In this document: positions 1-5,666 of the stretch, piece by piece
How positions within the stretch are numbered: position 1 is the stretch's first letter
Layout of the letters: each line of letters begins with the position of its first letter
Origin: a virus
Virus record (IMG/VR): IMGVR_UViG_3300044639_000249
Coordinates: 1-23,414 of that record
Reading direction: 5' to 3' (one strand)
DNA: 23,414 bases
Made by a program: the position numbers and the translations under genes
The notes under the pieces: generated by a model
Databases searched by the model: none
Seen by the model: only the letters and a program-made list of their open reading frames with translations
Told to the model about the DNA's origin: nothing

Positions 1-182
1 GCGACTTAATTATGCTTATTGATACTGATGTTTACTTTATCGAAATTAAAACATCTACGGGAAGACAAAGCGACAAACAAAAAGATTTTGAAAATAGGGT
101 TAATTTATTAGGACATAAATATTTTTTAGTAAGGTCATTAGATGAGTTTAAAAATATTATCCACTATTTAGAATCATTATAA
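1..182 (+). CDS. VRR-NUC domain nuclease, C-terminal part (5' end outside window)
   Basis: The reading frame is open from base 3 to a TAA at 180-182 and has no start in the window, so only about the last 59 residues are seen. They contain I-E-I-K-T followed by T-G-R-Q-S-D-K-Q, then a G-H-K-Y-F-L-V-R strand and a final helix. This matches the end of the VRR-NUC fold, a PD-(D/E)XK nuclease: the E-x-K pair supplies the last two catalytic residues, and the SxxQ helix with the G-x-x-Y-F-V-V-R strand follows. In phages these stand-alone nucleases are usually encoded among replication and recombination genes, which fits the exonuclease gene 0.9 kb downstream. The upstream catalytic aspartate may be the D of the D-L-I-M-L-I stretch at the left edge. 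The precise DNA substrate cannot be read from this fragment. Confidence 0.8.
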   Translation, partial: DLIMLIDTDVYFIEIKTSTGRQSDKQKDFENRVNLLGHKYFLVRSLDEFKNIIHYLESL

Positions 183-196
183 ATAACGCAAAAAGT

Positions 197-227
197 ATTG
201 CAGTATTAAAATAAATAGTTACATTTG
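197..227 (+). promoter_or_regulatory. Bacteroidota-type promoter for the early operon
   Basis: ATTG at 197-200 and TACATTTG at 220-227 are separated by 19 nt, which fits the Bacteroidota housekeeping consensus (TTG/TTTG, 17-23 nt spacer, TAnnTTTG). It lies in the only gap between the VRR-NUC gene and the string of overlapping genes that starts at 252, leaving a leader of roughly 20 nt. A palindrome overlaps the -7 element (listed separately). Confidence 0.65.
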
Positions 228-231
228 TAAC
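218..231. promoter_or_regulatory. Palindrome over the -7 box, possible operator
   Basis: GTTACA-TT-TGTAAC is a perfect 6-bp inverted repeat with a 2-bp centre. It spans the whole TACATTTG -7 element, where a bound dimeric repressor would block RNA polymerase. Half-sites of this size suit a small dimeric regulator. That it is an operator is inferred from position and symmetry only. Confidence 0.4.
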
Positions 232-251
232 AGAAATTAAAAAGAGAAATT

Positions 252-524
252 ATGAGAGAAATTACAAGCACACTAGACAAAGCAATCAAAGATTTAAAAT
301 CATTATTGCCAAGCAGAAAAAACACTACTTATGTAACTTACAAAGGAGTAGATTTAGAAGTACTATTCGATGAGTATTGGGATAGTGAAATTTATGGTTA
401 TTGCTACGTTGAAGGTATTTACATTTCAGGAGTAGATGTAACAGATTTACTAGATGTAAACAATACTTTTGATGAGATTATAGAATTGCATTTAGAATAC
501 AAAAAACATTGTTCAGAAAATTAA
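252..524 (+). CDS. Hypothetical small acidic phage protein (90 aa)
   Basis: I do not recognise this protein. It is 90 residues long and soluble, with an N-terminal basic helix (about 1-22, with S-L-L-P-S-R-K), a strand-rich middle (T-Y-V-T-Y-K-G-V-D-L-E-V, residues 26-38) and a very acidic, aromatic second half that includes Y-W-D, Y-G-Y-C-Y-V and a final helix around D-E-I-I-E-L-H-L-E-Y. It is the first gene after the promoter at 197-227 and is followed after 12 nt by the next gene. Its start region (A-rich leader then ATGAGAGAA) is nearly duplicated before the following gene. Position suggests an early accessory function. No function can be assigned. Confidence 0.7.
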   Translation: MREITSTLDKAIKDLKSLLPSRKNTTYVTYKGVDLEVLFDEYWDSEIYGYCYVEGIYISGVDVTDLLDVNNTFDEIIELHLEYKKHCSEN

Positions 525-536
525 AAACTAGAAATT

Positions 537-1052
537 ATGAGAGAAGAAAACATCGATTGTTTAAAGTACAGAAAAAGCACCCACTTAGCAGGGTGCGATA
601 TTGAAACAATCATACAAGAAAAAGGTAATTGTATTTTAACAATTAAGATAGCGTTTTACGATACGCTAGATGTCAACGGTAAAAAATTAGAGGGTTACTA
701 TATTGACTTTCACGAGAATGTTAAACAGTTCAAAGTTAATTCAACTAACAGAAAAACAATTGCTAAGATACTAAAAACTCAATACGGATTAGATTCTGTA
801 TCAAGTAGAAATATCGGTAACTGGAAAGATTTGAAAATAGAATTAATCTTTGATGAAACAGTTAGAATGAAAGGTGAAGTAACTGGAGGTATTAGAATTT
901 CTGAAAAAGCTCTAGCATTACCAACACTTGAAAAAGATACTGAAATTTTCACTAAATGTAAAAATGCAATAGCATCAGGAACTTACAGTATTGAGCAAAT
1001 CAAATCAAAATATAAATTAACAGAGGAAATCGAAAAACTATTATTATCATGA
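537..1052 (+). CDS. Conserved phage protein of the recombination module, possibly ssDNA-binding (171 aa)
   Basis: The N-terminal core (about residues 10-125) has Y-R-K-S-T-H-L-A-G near the start, a strand L-T-I-K-I-A, F-K-V-N-S-T-N-R-K-T-I-A-K in the middle, I-G-N-W-K-D-L-K-I-E-L and finally G-G-I-R-I. This 'LNxTNxKTI ... W.GkxIxLy ... xaIRI' pattern belongs to a widespread phage family of uncharacterised proteins that I believe are OB-fold-like and usually sit beside a recombination exonuclease. Here the exonuclease gene begins inside this gene's stop codon (ATGA at 1049), so the two are translationally coupled. A C-terminal extension (about 130-171) looks like a small helical domain. A role as ssDNA-binding or annealing partner of the exonuclease is inference from context. 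Confidence 0.6.
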   Translation: MREENIDCLKYRKSTHLAGCDIETIIQEKGNCILTIKIAFYDTLDVNGKKLEGYYIDFHENVKQFKVNSTNRKTIAKILKTQYGLDSVSSRNIGNWKDLKIELIFDETVRMKGEVTGGIRISEKALALPTLEKDTEIFTKCKNAIASGTYSIEQIKSKYKLTEEIEKLLLS

Positions 1053-1672
1053 AAGAATTTAAAATAAGAGCATCCCAAATTGGTAAAATTATGGGGAACG
1101 CAAAAGCAAAAGGAGAATTAAGTGCAGTTTGTACAACATATTTAAAAGAATGGTATGCAGAAAAACTTTATTGTGATACAGAAGAAATCAGATCTAAATA
1201 TTTTGATAAAGGAAATCTTCAAGAAAACGAGGCAATTGAGGAAGTTGTAAGTAAATTTGATTTAGGTTTAGGGTTTAAAAACCTTACATTCTTTGAAAAT
1301 GATTACATGACAGGAACACCAGATTTATTAACTGAAACAACTGTATACGATACTAAATGTTCATGGAATGGTAAAACGTTTCTAAATTCAGTAACTAACC
1401 CGATTGATTCAGATTATGAATGGCAGTTGTTAGGTTACATGGAATTAACAAAGCGTAGAGAATCAAAACTATGCTATCTATTATTAAACACTCCTGAAGA
1501 GTCTAATTATGGAAGTGAGGTTATTTATGATAATATTCCAATGAACTTAAGATTTAAATCTTTTGATGTAGAATATTCAGAAGATAAAATAAAAGCAATA
1601 GAAGACAAAGTAATTAAATGCCGTGAATGGCTTGAAGAGTATGATACACTTGTTAAATCTTTATTATCATGA
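1049..1672 (+). CDS. YqaJ/lambda-type recombination exonuclease (PD-(D/E)XK)
   Basis: This is a 207-residue PD-(D/E)XK nuclease of the YqaJ/lambda exonuclease group, which degrades one strand of dsDNA ends for single-strand annealing recombination. Visible features in order are an N-terminal I-R-A-S-Q-I-G-K-I-M-G segment that is typical of the family, a glutamate in K-G-N-L-Q-E-N-E (E59), T-G-T-P-D (D92), V-Y-D-T-K-C-S-W (D101, K103) and a glutamine in Y-E-W-Q-L-L-G-Y (Q126) after the active-site strand. All expected catalytic residues are present. Length is typical for the compact versions. The ATG lies within the stop of the preceding gene and the next gene begins inside this one's stop. 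No beta/RecT-like annealing protein is obvious, so the preceding gene may fill that role. Confidence 0.85.
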   Translation: MKEFKIRASQIGKIMGNAKAKGELSAVCTTYLKEWYAEKLYCDTEEIRSKYFDKGNLQENEAIEEVVSKFDLGLGFKNLTFFENDYMTGTPDLLTETTVYDTKCSWNGKTFLNSVTNPIDSDYEWQLLGYMELTKRRESKLCYLLLNTPEESNYGSEVIYDNIPMNLRFKSFDVEYSEDKIKAIEDKVIKCREWLEEYDTLVKSLLS

Positions 1673-1857
1673 GATACCAAGACGAGCAACAGATTAACGA
1701 ACTAGAGAAATTGTTTAAAAGGTTAATACTTTGGTTGACAGTTTCATTTGTAATAATATCAACATTGACAATATTAACAGTAAAAGGGTGCAGTAATACG
1801 GTTACACCCGTTAATTTTCGTGAGAGTTACACACCTACTAAATTTAATAAGTTATGA
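1669..1857 (+). CDS. Small single-pass membrane protein (62 aa)
   Basis: A 62-residue protein with a charged N-terminus (about 1-18, E-L-E-K-L-F-K-R), one hydrophobic segment of roughly 20 residues (about 19-39, L-I-L-W-L-T-V-S-F-V-I-I-S) and a short polar tail after K-G-C-S. The positive charges before the helix predict an N-in orientation with the tail in the periplasm. It overlaps both neighbours by ATGA. The cysteine after the helix (V-K-G-C) is not a good lipobox because lysine occupies the -2 position. No family is recognised, and a spanin or holin role is not supported by anything else here. Confidence 0.6.
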   Translation: MRYQDEQQINELEKLFKRLILWLTVSFVIISTLTILTVKGCSNTVTPVNFRESYTPTKFNKL

Positions 1858-2054
1858 GTCCAAAAGAAAAAGCTATGGAGTTAGTATGGAAATATTTACC
1901 AATATTAATAATTAAAGAAAACCCATTTGATTTAGCTAAACAATGTGCATTAATTGCAGTTGAAGAGATACAATATTTTATAACAAAATATAATAATCCT
2001 TTTGAAGATTTTAAATACTGGGATGAAGTTAAAAACGAAATAGAAAAATTATGA
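1854..2054 (+). CDS. Small conserved helical phage protein (66 aa)
   Basis: A 66-residue, mostly helical protein beginning M-S-P-K-E-K-A-M-E-L-V-W-K-Y, with a central A-K-Q-C-A-L-I-A-V-E-E-I and ending Y-W-D-E-V-K-N-E-I-E-K-L. This layout (PKEKA.ELV.K ... AKQCALIAVDEI ... YW.EVK.EIE.L) recurs in small proteins of Bacteroidota phages and prophages that I know only as uncharacterised. The start overlaps the previous stop (ATGA at 1854) and the stop overlaps the next start, placing it firmly in the early operon. Function unknown. Confidence 0.65.
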   Translation: MSPKEKAMELVWKYLPILIIKENPFDLAKQCALIAVEEIQYFITKYNNPFEDFKYWDEVKNEIEKL

Positions 2055-2302
2055 TAACAGAACAATGTTTAGTAGGTTGCACAAACCACCGCCACCATTA
2101 TAAATGCGATACAAACGTAGTAAATTACGAAATTCAAAACGATAAAGACTATGTGATTTGCTCCGATAGTTATGCTAATTTAACAACTGCTTATAAAACT
2201 TATATTATTATATTTGAAAATGATTGGCATTATACAATTAGATGCGACAACGGAATAGAGAAACCAATTAGTAAAAGATTATTTTTTAAAAAAAACCAAT
2301 AA
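2051..2302 (+). CDS. Hypothetical small Cys/His-containing protein (83 aa)
   Basis: An 83-residue protein joined by ATGA overlap to the gene before. The first 20 residues are rich in cysteine and histidine (C6, C10, then N-H-R-H-H-Y-K-C with C19), and further cysteines occur at C-S-D and I-R-C-D. This spacing could bind a metal ion, but it is not a standard zinc-finger signature. The middle is aromatic and strand-like (Y-K-T-Y-I-I-I-F-E-N-D-W-H-Y-T-I) and the end is basic. Not recognised. A small metal-stabilised early protein is a guess. Confidence 0.55.
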   Translation: MITEQCLVGCTNHRHHYKCDTNVVNYEIQNDKDYVICSDSYANLTTAYKTYIIIFENDWHYTIRCDNGIEKPISKRLFFKKNQ

Positions 2303-2305
2303 GAT

Positions 2306-2461
2306 ATGGCACAAAATAGAATACAACTAGATGAGGAACTTTTGTACAAGCTGAAATTGTACGCAATAGATAAAGGACTTCCAACACGTAACCAGTCAAT
2401 AGTTAACTTAGCGATGAAGTTAGCGGTTGAAAGTATTGAAAAATTAAAACTAGACAAATGA
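2306..2461 (+). CDS. Probable ribbon-helix-helix DNA-binding protein (51 aa)
   Basis: A 51-residue protein that starts 3 nt after the previous stop. It opens with a short strand N-R-I-Q-L-D, then helix E-E-L-L-Y-K-L-K-L-Y-A-I-D-K-G, a turn P-T-R-N-Q-S and a second helix I-V-N-L-A-M-K-L-A-V-E-S-I-E-K-L. This is the strand-helix-turn-helix layout of Arc/MetJ/CopG-type repressors, where paired strands read the DNA major groove through residues such as N, R and Q, as here (N4, R5, Q7). Dimeric regulators of this kind bind palindromes, so the inverted repeat at 218-231 is a possible target. That link is speculation. The next gene overlaps its stop codon. Confidence 0.55.
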   Translation: MAQNRIQLDEELLYKLKLYAIDKGLPTRNQSIVNLAMKLAVESIEKLKLDK

Positions 2462-2589
2462 GATTTAACAGAGTAATAGAGCAACCGAGAGCCTTAATAA
2501 TGCGAAACAAATATTTTCGTAAAGATGTTAGGGATTTTAACAAAGTATTGAGTAACTTAGAATGGTTTAAAAACAATAGCAATGATTGA
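2458..2589 (+). CDS. Very small basic protein (43 aa)
   Basis: A 43-codon frame beginning ATGA inside the preceding stop codon and ending at a TGA that lies inside the next small gene. It is rich in arginine, lysine and aromatic residues (M-R-N-K-Y-F-R-K-D-V-R-D-F). It is not recognised. Support comes from the unbroken chain of overlapping starts and stops, not from any known family. Confidence 0.4.
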   Translation: MRFNRVIEQPRALIMRNKYFRKDVRDFNKVLSNLEWFKNNSND

Positions 2590-2734
2590 ATATTTAAAAC
2601 TTACAGATGAACAAGTACTGCAAATAGTAAAGGAGTGGAACAAAGACCAACCGATAGTATTTAAGTGCGGTGAAATGACAGTTGATGACTATATTGAAAT
2701 GGAGTTGGATGTGATAAGATTGTGTAATTTATGA
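2582..2734 (+). CDS. Very small acidic protein (50 aa)
   Basis: A 50-codon frame starting with M-I-E-Y-L-K-L-T-D-E-Q, with a middle P-I-V-F-K-C-G-E-M-T-V-D-D-Y-I-E-M-E-L-D. It is acidic and probably mixed alpha/beta. It overlaps the previous gene by 8 nt and is the last convincing member of the early string of small genes. A further 38-codon frame from 2731 runs through the promoter region and is not accepted. No family recognised. Confidence 0.4.
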   Translation: MIEYLKLTDEQVLQIVKEWNKDQPIVFKCGEMTVDDYIEMELDVIRLCNL

Positions 2735-2788
2735 ATGATACAACCGAATTATTTCAGGTCATAATTACACCGATTTATTTTAACTACC

Positions 2789-2818
2789 ATTGCAAATCAA
2801 ATAAATTTATTATATTTG
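2789..2818 (+). promoter_or_regulatory. Bacteroidota-type promoter before the packaging genes
   Basis: ATTG at 2789-2792 and TATATTTG at 2811-2818 are 18 nt apart, a close match to the Bacteroidota -33/-7 consensus. The site sits between the early gene string and the gene at 2856, so it should drive the membrane-protein and terminase block with a leader of about 30 nt. Confidence 0.7.
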
Positions 2819-2855
2819 CAATTAGTAATTTATACTGCATGAATTAAACTAAACT

Positions 2856-3095
2856 ATGTATACTATAATTATAACACTATTTGCGACCATTCTCTTATTA
2901 AGAGAGTGGTCTTTGTCGTATCGAATTAAGCAACTTCTTAAGTTAGATCAATTTGAAAATATTAAACTACTAGATTGTTTCCCATGCTTTTCGTTTTGGA
3001 CTTCGATTGTAGTAGTATTATTCACACATGAAAATGTAATTTATTCACTTGCTACATTCGTGATAGCATCAATTTTAGACAAACTATGGAATTAA
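2856..3095 (+). CDS. Small multi-pass membrane protein with CxxCxSFW motif (79 aa)
   Basis: A 79-residue protein with a hydrophobic N-terminal segment (about 1-18), a basic loop with an L-D-C-F-P-C-F-S-F-W motif at about residues 39-49, and two further hydrophobic stretches (about 46-58 and 63-74). The C-x2-C-x-S-F-W pattern at the entry of a membrane helix resembles small phage and prophage membrane proteins of the DUF1360-like type. It is the first gene after the promoter at 2789-2818 and overlaps the next gene by 10 nt. The function of such proteins is unknown. Because the gene directly precedes the packaging genes, a holin role is possible, but no endolysin gene is nearby. Confidence 0.55.
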   Translation: MYTIIITLFATILLLREWSLSYRIKQLLKLDQFENIKLLDCFPCFSFWTSIVVVLFTHENVIYSLATFVIASILDKLWN

Positions 3096-3463
3096 ACAAA
3101 CAAGGCACAGAATCTCTAAACGTATTAAGAGAAAAGATAATCAATTATAACGGTAAAAACAACTGGACTTTTGACGAAAAGATACATCTACAAACTATTT
3201 ACCAAGCAATAACAAAGAAAGTATTATCATTGAATTGTTCAGGGTGCTGGATAACGGCTTGTAATATAATCAACAACTATATTAAATACCACGAAACAAC
3301 ACCAACAAAAGAACTTTTAAAAACTGAGGTTATAAGAGTGAAACCATCAGAGCCAATAGATGCAATGACAATCAAAATGATGAAAGCACTATTGAAAGAG
3401 AAAAACATTCCAATACCTCACAATGCTACAAGAGCAATCTTAATCGAATTAATCAATGGCTAA
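3086..3463 (+). CDS. Hypothetical protein with C-terminal SAP/HeH-like segment (125 aa)
   Basis: A 125-residue protein whose N-terminal 80 residues are helical and not recognised (L-N-C-S-G-C-W near residue 50 gives two cysteines). The last 30 residues read M-M-K-A-L-L-K-E-K-N-I-P-I-P-H-N-A-T-R-A and then I-L-I-E-L-I-N. That is the helix, extended I-x-I-P-x-x-A stretch and second helix of the SAP/HeH/LEM-like DNA-binding motif, in which the second helix normally carries K/R-x-x-L-I-E-L-L. It overlaps the small terminase gene by 8 nt. A DNA-contacting role in packaging is inferred from the motif and the neighbour. Confidence 0.5.
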   Translation: MELNKQGTESLNVLREKIINYNGKNNWTFDEKIHLQTIYQAITKKVLSLNCSGCWITACNIINNYIKYHETTPTKELLKTEVIRVKPSEPIDAMTIKMMKALLKEKNIPIPHNATRAILIELING

Positions 3464-3866
3464 TAAACATAAAGATATTGATGTAGATAGATTGATTGAG
3501 TTATCTTATCAGTACTGTGATTATTGTATTGAGTCAACAAAAGAAGTGGCAACTGGGTCAGGAAAGATAGTAGACTTAAAAGAAAGACACATACCTACTA
3601 TTAGTTATTTTTTACTCCATTGGTTAAGAAGAAATGAGTTTGATTTTTATAAGAGAACAAATTTTTACGAGGCATTAAAGAATGATGAACATCCATTATC
3701 GAACACTATAAAAAGTATAGACGAAAATTTCAAGTCATTAGCTGGGGATATTGTAGCGAATGAGGGCAAAGGTATCTTTTACGCTAAGAACAAGCTAGGA
3801 TGGACTGATAAGATGCAAAACGACAATCATAACACAGAACAAGGATTGTTTTTAGAAGATGTTTAG
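3456..3866 (+). CDS. terS: Terminase small subunit (probable)
   Basis: A 136-residue protein immediately before, and overlapping by 8 nt, the large terminase gene. The small subunit recognises the packaging site and delivers DNA to the motor. The N-terminal half is helical (D-V-D-R-L-I-E-L-S-Y-Q-Y). The second half has S-N-T-I-K-S-I-D-E-N-F, then G-I-F-Y-A-K-N-K-L-G-W-T-D-K, a strong signature of small terminases in this phage group, where a xxIFxLKNxxGWxDK stretch ends the conserved region before an acidic tail. A helix-turn-helix cannot be placed with confidence. The call rests on the signature and position. Confidence 0.8.
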   Translation: MANKHKDIDVDRLIELSYQYCDYCIESTKEVATGSGKIVDLKERHIPTISYFLLHWLRRNEFDFYKRTNFYEALKNDEHPLSNTIKSIDENFKSLAGDIVANEGKGIFYAKNKLGWTDKMQNDNHNTEQGLFLEDV

Positions 3867-5031
3867 ATACACTACGGCAATAAAAAAGATACGAGGTTTA
3901 AAGAACTTTGTTAAAGGTATTCAAGGCGGTACTTCAGCTGGAAAAACCTTTGGTATATTGCCAGTATTAATAGATATTTGCGCTAAAAATCCATTAACTG
4001 AAACCTCAATAGTAGCCGAATCGTTCCCACATTTAAGGAGGGGAGCAATGAAAGACTTTAAAAAGATAATGCACCAAACAAATAGATGGGTGGAGCATCA
4101 TTGGAGGTCTACAGATAGCACCTATACTTTTGCAAATGGTTCAGTAATAGAGTTTTTTTCTGCTGATAATGACAGTAAGTTAAGAGGTGCAAGACGTGAT
4201 TATCTTTACATGAACGAATGTAATAACATGACTCTTCATGCTTACAATGAATTAGTATCAAGAACAAAAATCGGAGTGTATTTGGATTGGAATCCAGTCG
4301 CTCCTTTTTGGTTTCATGAAGAACTGCAAAACGATGCAGATGTTGACTTTTTAATCATTAACTATTTAGACAATGAGGCATGCCCTGAAAGTGCTTTAAA
4401 CTTTATTTTAAAAGCAAAAGAGAAAAGCACAACATCTAAGTACTGGGAGAATTGGTATAAAGTTTATGGACTTGGTTTAATTGGGAATCTTGAGGGGGTT
4501 ATATTTGAGAATTGGCATCAAATAGATACTATACCAAAAGATGCAAAGTTGGTAGGTCGTGGAATGGACTTTGGTTACACAAACGACCCTACGACAATGG
4601 TAGACGTTTACCAATGGAATAGTGAATATATCTTTGACGAGGTTATGTATTCAACTGGCTTAACTAACCCCGAAATATTTAGGACATTTAAGTCTAAAGG
4701 TTTAATCAATGCTATCTACACATTTGCTGATAGTGCAGAGCCTAAAAGTATTCAGGAGCTACGAAACATGGGAATGAATATCAAAGGAGCTGAAAAGGGA
4801 AAAGATAGTATAATGTTTGGTATTCAAAAGATTCAAGAGATTAAATTTAGTGTTACTTCAAATAGTACTAATCTAATCAAAGAGTTTAGGAATTATTCTT
4901 GGGATGTAGACAAACAAGGGAATAAACTAAACAAACCTATCGATTCATTTAATCATTGCATAGATGCTATTAGGTATTATTTCAGCACAAAAGACAAACA
5001 TAGTGGAAAATATATTGGAACTCATGCTTAG
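3859..5031 (+). CDS. terL: Terminase large subunit
   Basis: The packaging motor: ATPase plus headful or end-cutting nuclease. It is 390 residues long, compact for the family but complete. A Walker A loop G-G-T-S-A-G-K-T is at residues 23-30, followed by an arginine/phenylalanine-rich segment. The Walker B-like Y-L-Y-M-N-E-C-N is at 115-122, with E120 the likely catalytic carboxylate; asparagine stands where many terminases have aspartate. The C-terminal RNase H-like nuclease shows its acidic triad in G-R-G-M-D-F-G-Y (D237), F-A-D-S-A-E-P (D291) and H-C-I-D-A-I-R-Y (D369). It ends 30 nt before the next gene, across a gap that holds a -7-like box. Confidence 0.93.
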   Translation: MFRYTTAIKKIRGLKNFVKGIQGGTSAGKTFGILPVLIDICAKNPLTETSIVAESFPHLRRGAMKDFKKIMHQTNRWVEHHWRSTDSTYTFANGSVIEFFSADNDSKLRGARRDYLYMNECNNMTLHAYNELVSRTKIGVYLDWNPVAPFWFHEELQNDADVDFLIINYLDNEACPESALNFILKAKEKSTTSKYWENWYKVYGLGLIGNLEGVIFENWHQIDTIPKDAKLVGRGMDFGYTNDPTTMVDVYQWNSEYIFDEVMYSTGLTNPEIFRTFKSKGLINAIYTFADSAEPKSIQELRNMGMNIKGAEKGKDSIMFGIQKIQEIKFSVTSNSTNLIKEFRNYSWDVDKQGNKLNKPIDSFNHCIDAIRYYFSTKDKHSGKYIGTHA

Positions 5032-5047
5032 AATTAAAATTAATTGT

Positions 5048-5055
5048 TATATTTG
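5048..5055 (+). promoter_or_regulatory. -7-like box 5 nt before a start codon, no -33 element
   Basis: TATATTTG ends five bases before the ATG at 5061, in the 29-nt gap after terL. It matches the Bacteroidota -7 consensus, but there is no TTG at a suitable distance upstream. If it is used, transcription would start at or next to the ATG. Three other blocks in this window begin in the same way (15891, 18551, 23289). Confidence 0.5.
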
Positions 5056-5060
5056 CGAAG

Positions 5061-5270
5061 ATGAAAAGTAAGATGTTTAAAAATATTGTGATTAAACAAA
5101 TTCCAACTGCTGAATTTATAGGGGATGTATTAGTAAGTCCATACCCTAACATAAAAGTAAATGGAGTAATTAGAAAAGACCATGACATTTTACTACAAGC
5201 AATATCGAAGTTTAGCTATTCATCAGTAATAGAGGCAATGATTAACCCTAAAATAATAATAATGTTATGA
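5061..5270 (+). CDS. Hypothetical small protein (69 aa)
   Basis: A 69-residue soluble protein with a basic N-terminus (M-K-S-K-M-F-K) and a first half that looks strand-rich: V-I-K-Q-I-P-T-A-E-F-I-G-D and V-S-P-Y-P-N-I-K-V-N-G-V-I. A helix-like region around H-D-I-L-L-Q-A-I-S-K-F and S-S-V-I-E-A-M-I follows. I do not recognise a family. It is the first gene of the block that leads into the lipoprotein and glycosyltransferase genes, and its stop overlaps the next start (ATGA at 5267). The start is fixed by the -7-like box five bases upstream. Confidence 0.55.
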   Translation: MKSKMFKNIVIKQIPTAEFIGDVLVSPYPNIKVNGVIRKDHDILLQAISKFSYSSVIEAMINPKIIIML

Positions 5271-5617
5271 AGAAAGTATTTTTAATTATCGGTCTGTCCT
5301 TTATAGGATGTAAAAAAGAAGAAATAAAATCTAGTACAACCCTAACTATTTCACATTATACTGCGAGATTCAGTGTTGACTCGCCTAGTTCAACAGAATG
5401 CTTTATCAATGGTGAATCAGTGTATTTAAACGAGGGTTATGAGGTTATGACTGGAGATACTTTAACAATGGAGTCCCATGTTATGACTCACACCATAACT
5501 GCGACGATGCAAACTTACTGGGATAACCATTCGAATTTCATTGAGATTAATGGAGTTAAGAAATTAAAAGAGTCTTGTGCTTGCGCTCAATTAAATTCAA
5601 CTTACATCGTTAAGTAA
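5267..5617 (+). CDS. Putative phage-encoded lipoprotein (116 aa)
   Basis: A 116-residue secreted protein. Residues 1-14 form a short signal peptide (M-K-K-V-F-L-I-I-G-L-S-F-I-G) that ends in a lipobox F-I-G-C with C15 as the lipidated cysteine. The next residues are K-K-E-E, and acidic or lysine residues straight after the cysteine are common in Bacteroidota lipoproteins sent to the outer membrane or surface. The mature part is beta-rich with three more cysteines (E-C-F, S-C-A-C). It overlaps the previous gene by 4 nt and lies before the glycosyltransferase set. Phage lipoproteins often block superinfection or mask receptors, so this is a plausible role here, though not shown by the sequence. 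Confidence 0.65.
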   Translation: MKKVFLIIGLSFIGCKKEEIKSSTTLTISHYTARFSVDSPSSTECFINGESVYLNEGYEVMTGDTLTMESHVMTHTITATMQTYWDNHSNFIEINGVKKLKESCACAQLNSTYIVK

Positions 5618-5666
5618 TAGTGAATAAAAGAGGTTGTTTAATTCAAATAATAATAGGGTTTATTCT

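Noticed and set aside
183-215. Short inverted repeat GCAA/TTGC near 188-201 as a terminator of the nuclease gene
   Set aside because: Only four base pairs with no T-run; too weak.
1741-1857. Lipobox or spanin in the 62-residue membrane protein (V-K-G-C)
   Set aside because: Lysine two residues before the cysteine does not fit a lipobox, and no partner spanin or endolysin is nearby.
2731-2847. 38-codon frame starting with ATGA overlap after the 2582 gene
   Set aside because: It runs through the promoter at 2789-2818, has an unusual composition for a protein, and its bases are better explained by the promoter and leader.
5634-5666. Upstream TTG start for the glycosyltransferase
   Set aside because: The eleven extra residues are N-rich and do not look coding. 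The ATG at 5667 lies just before the conserved first strand I-R-I-L-N-I.
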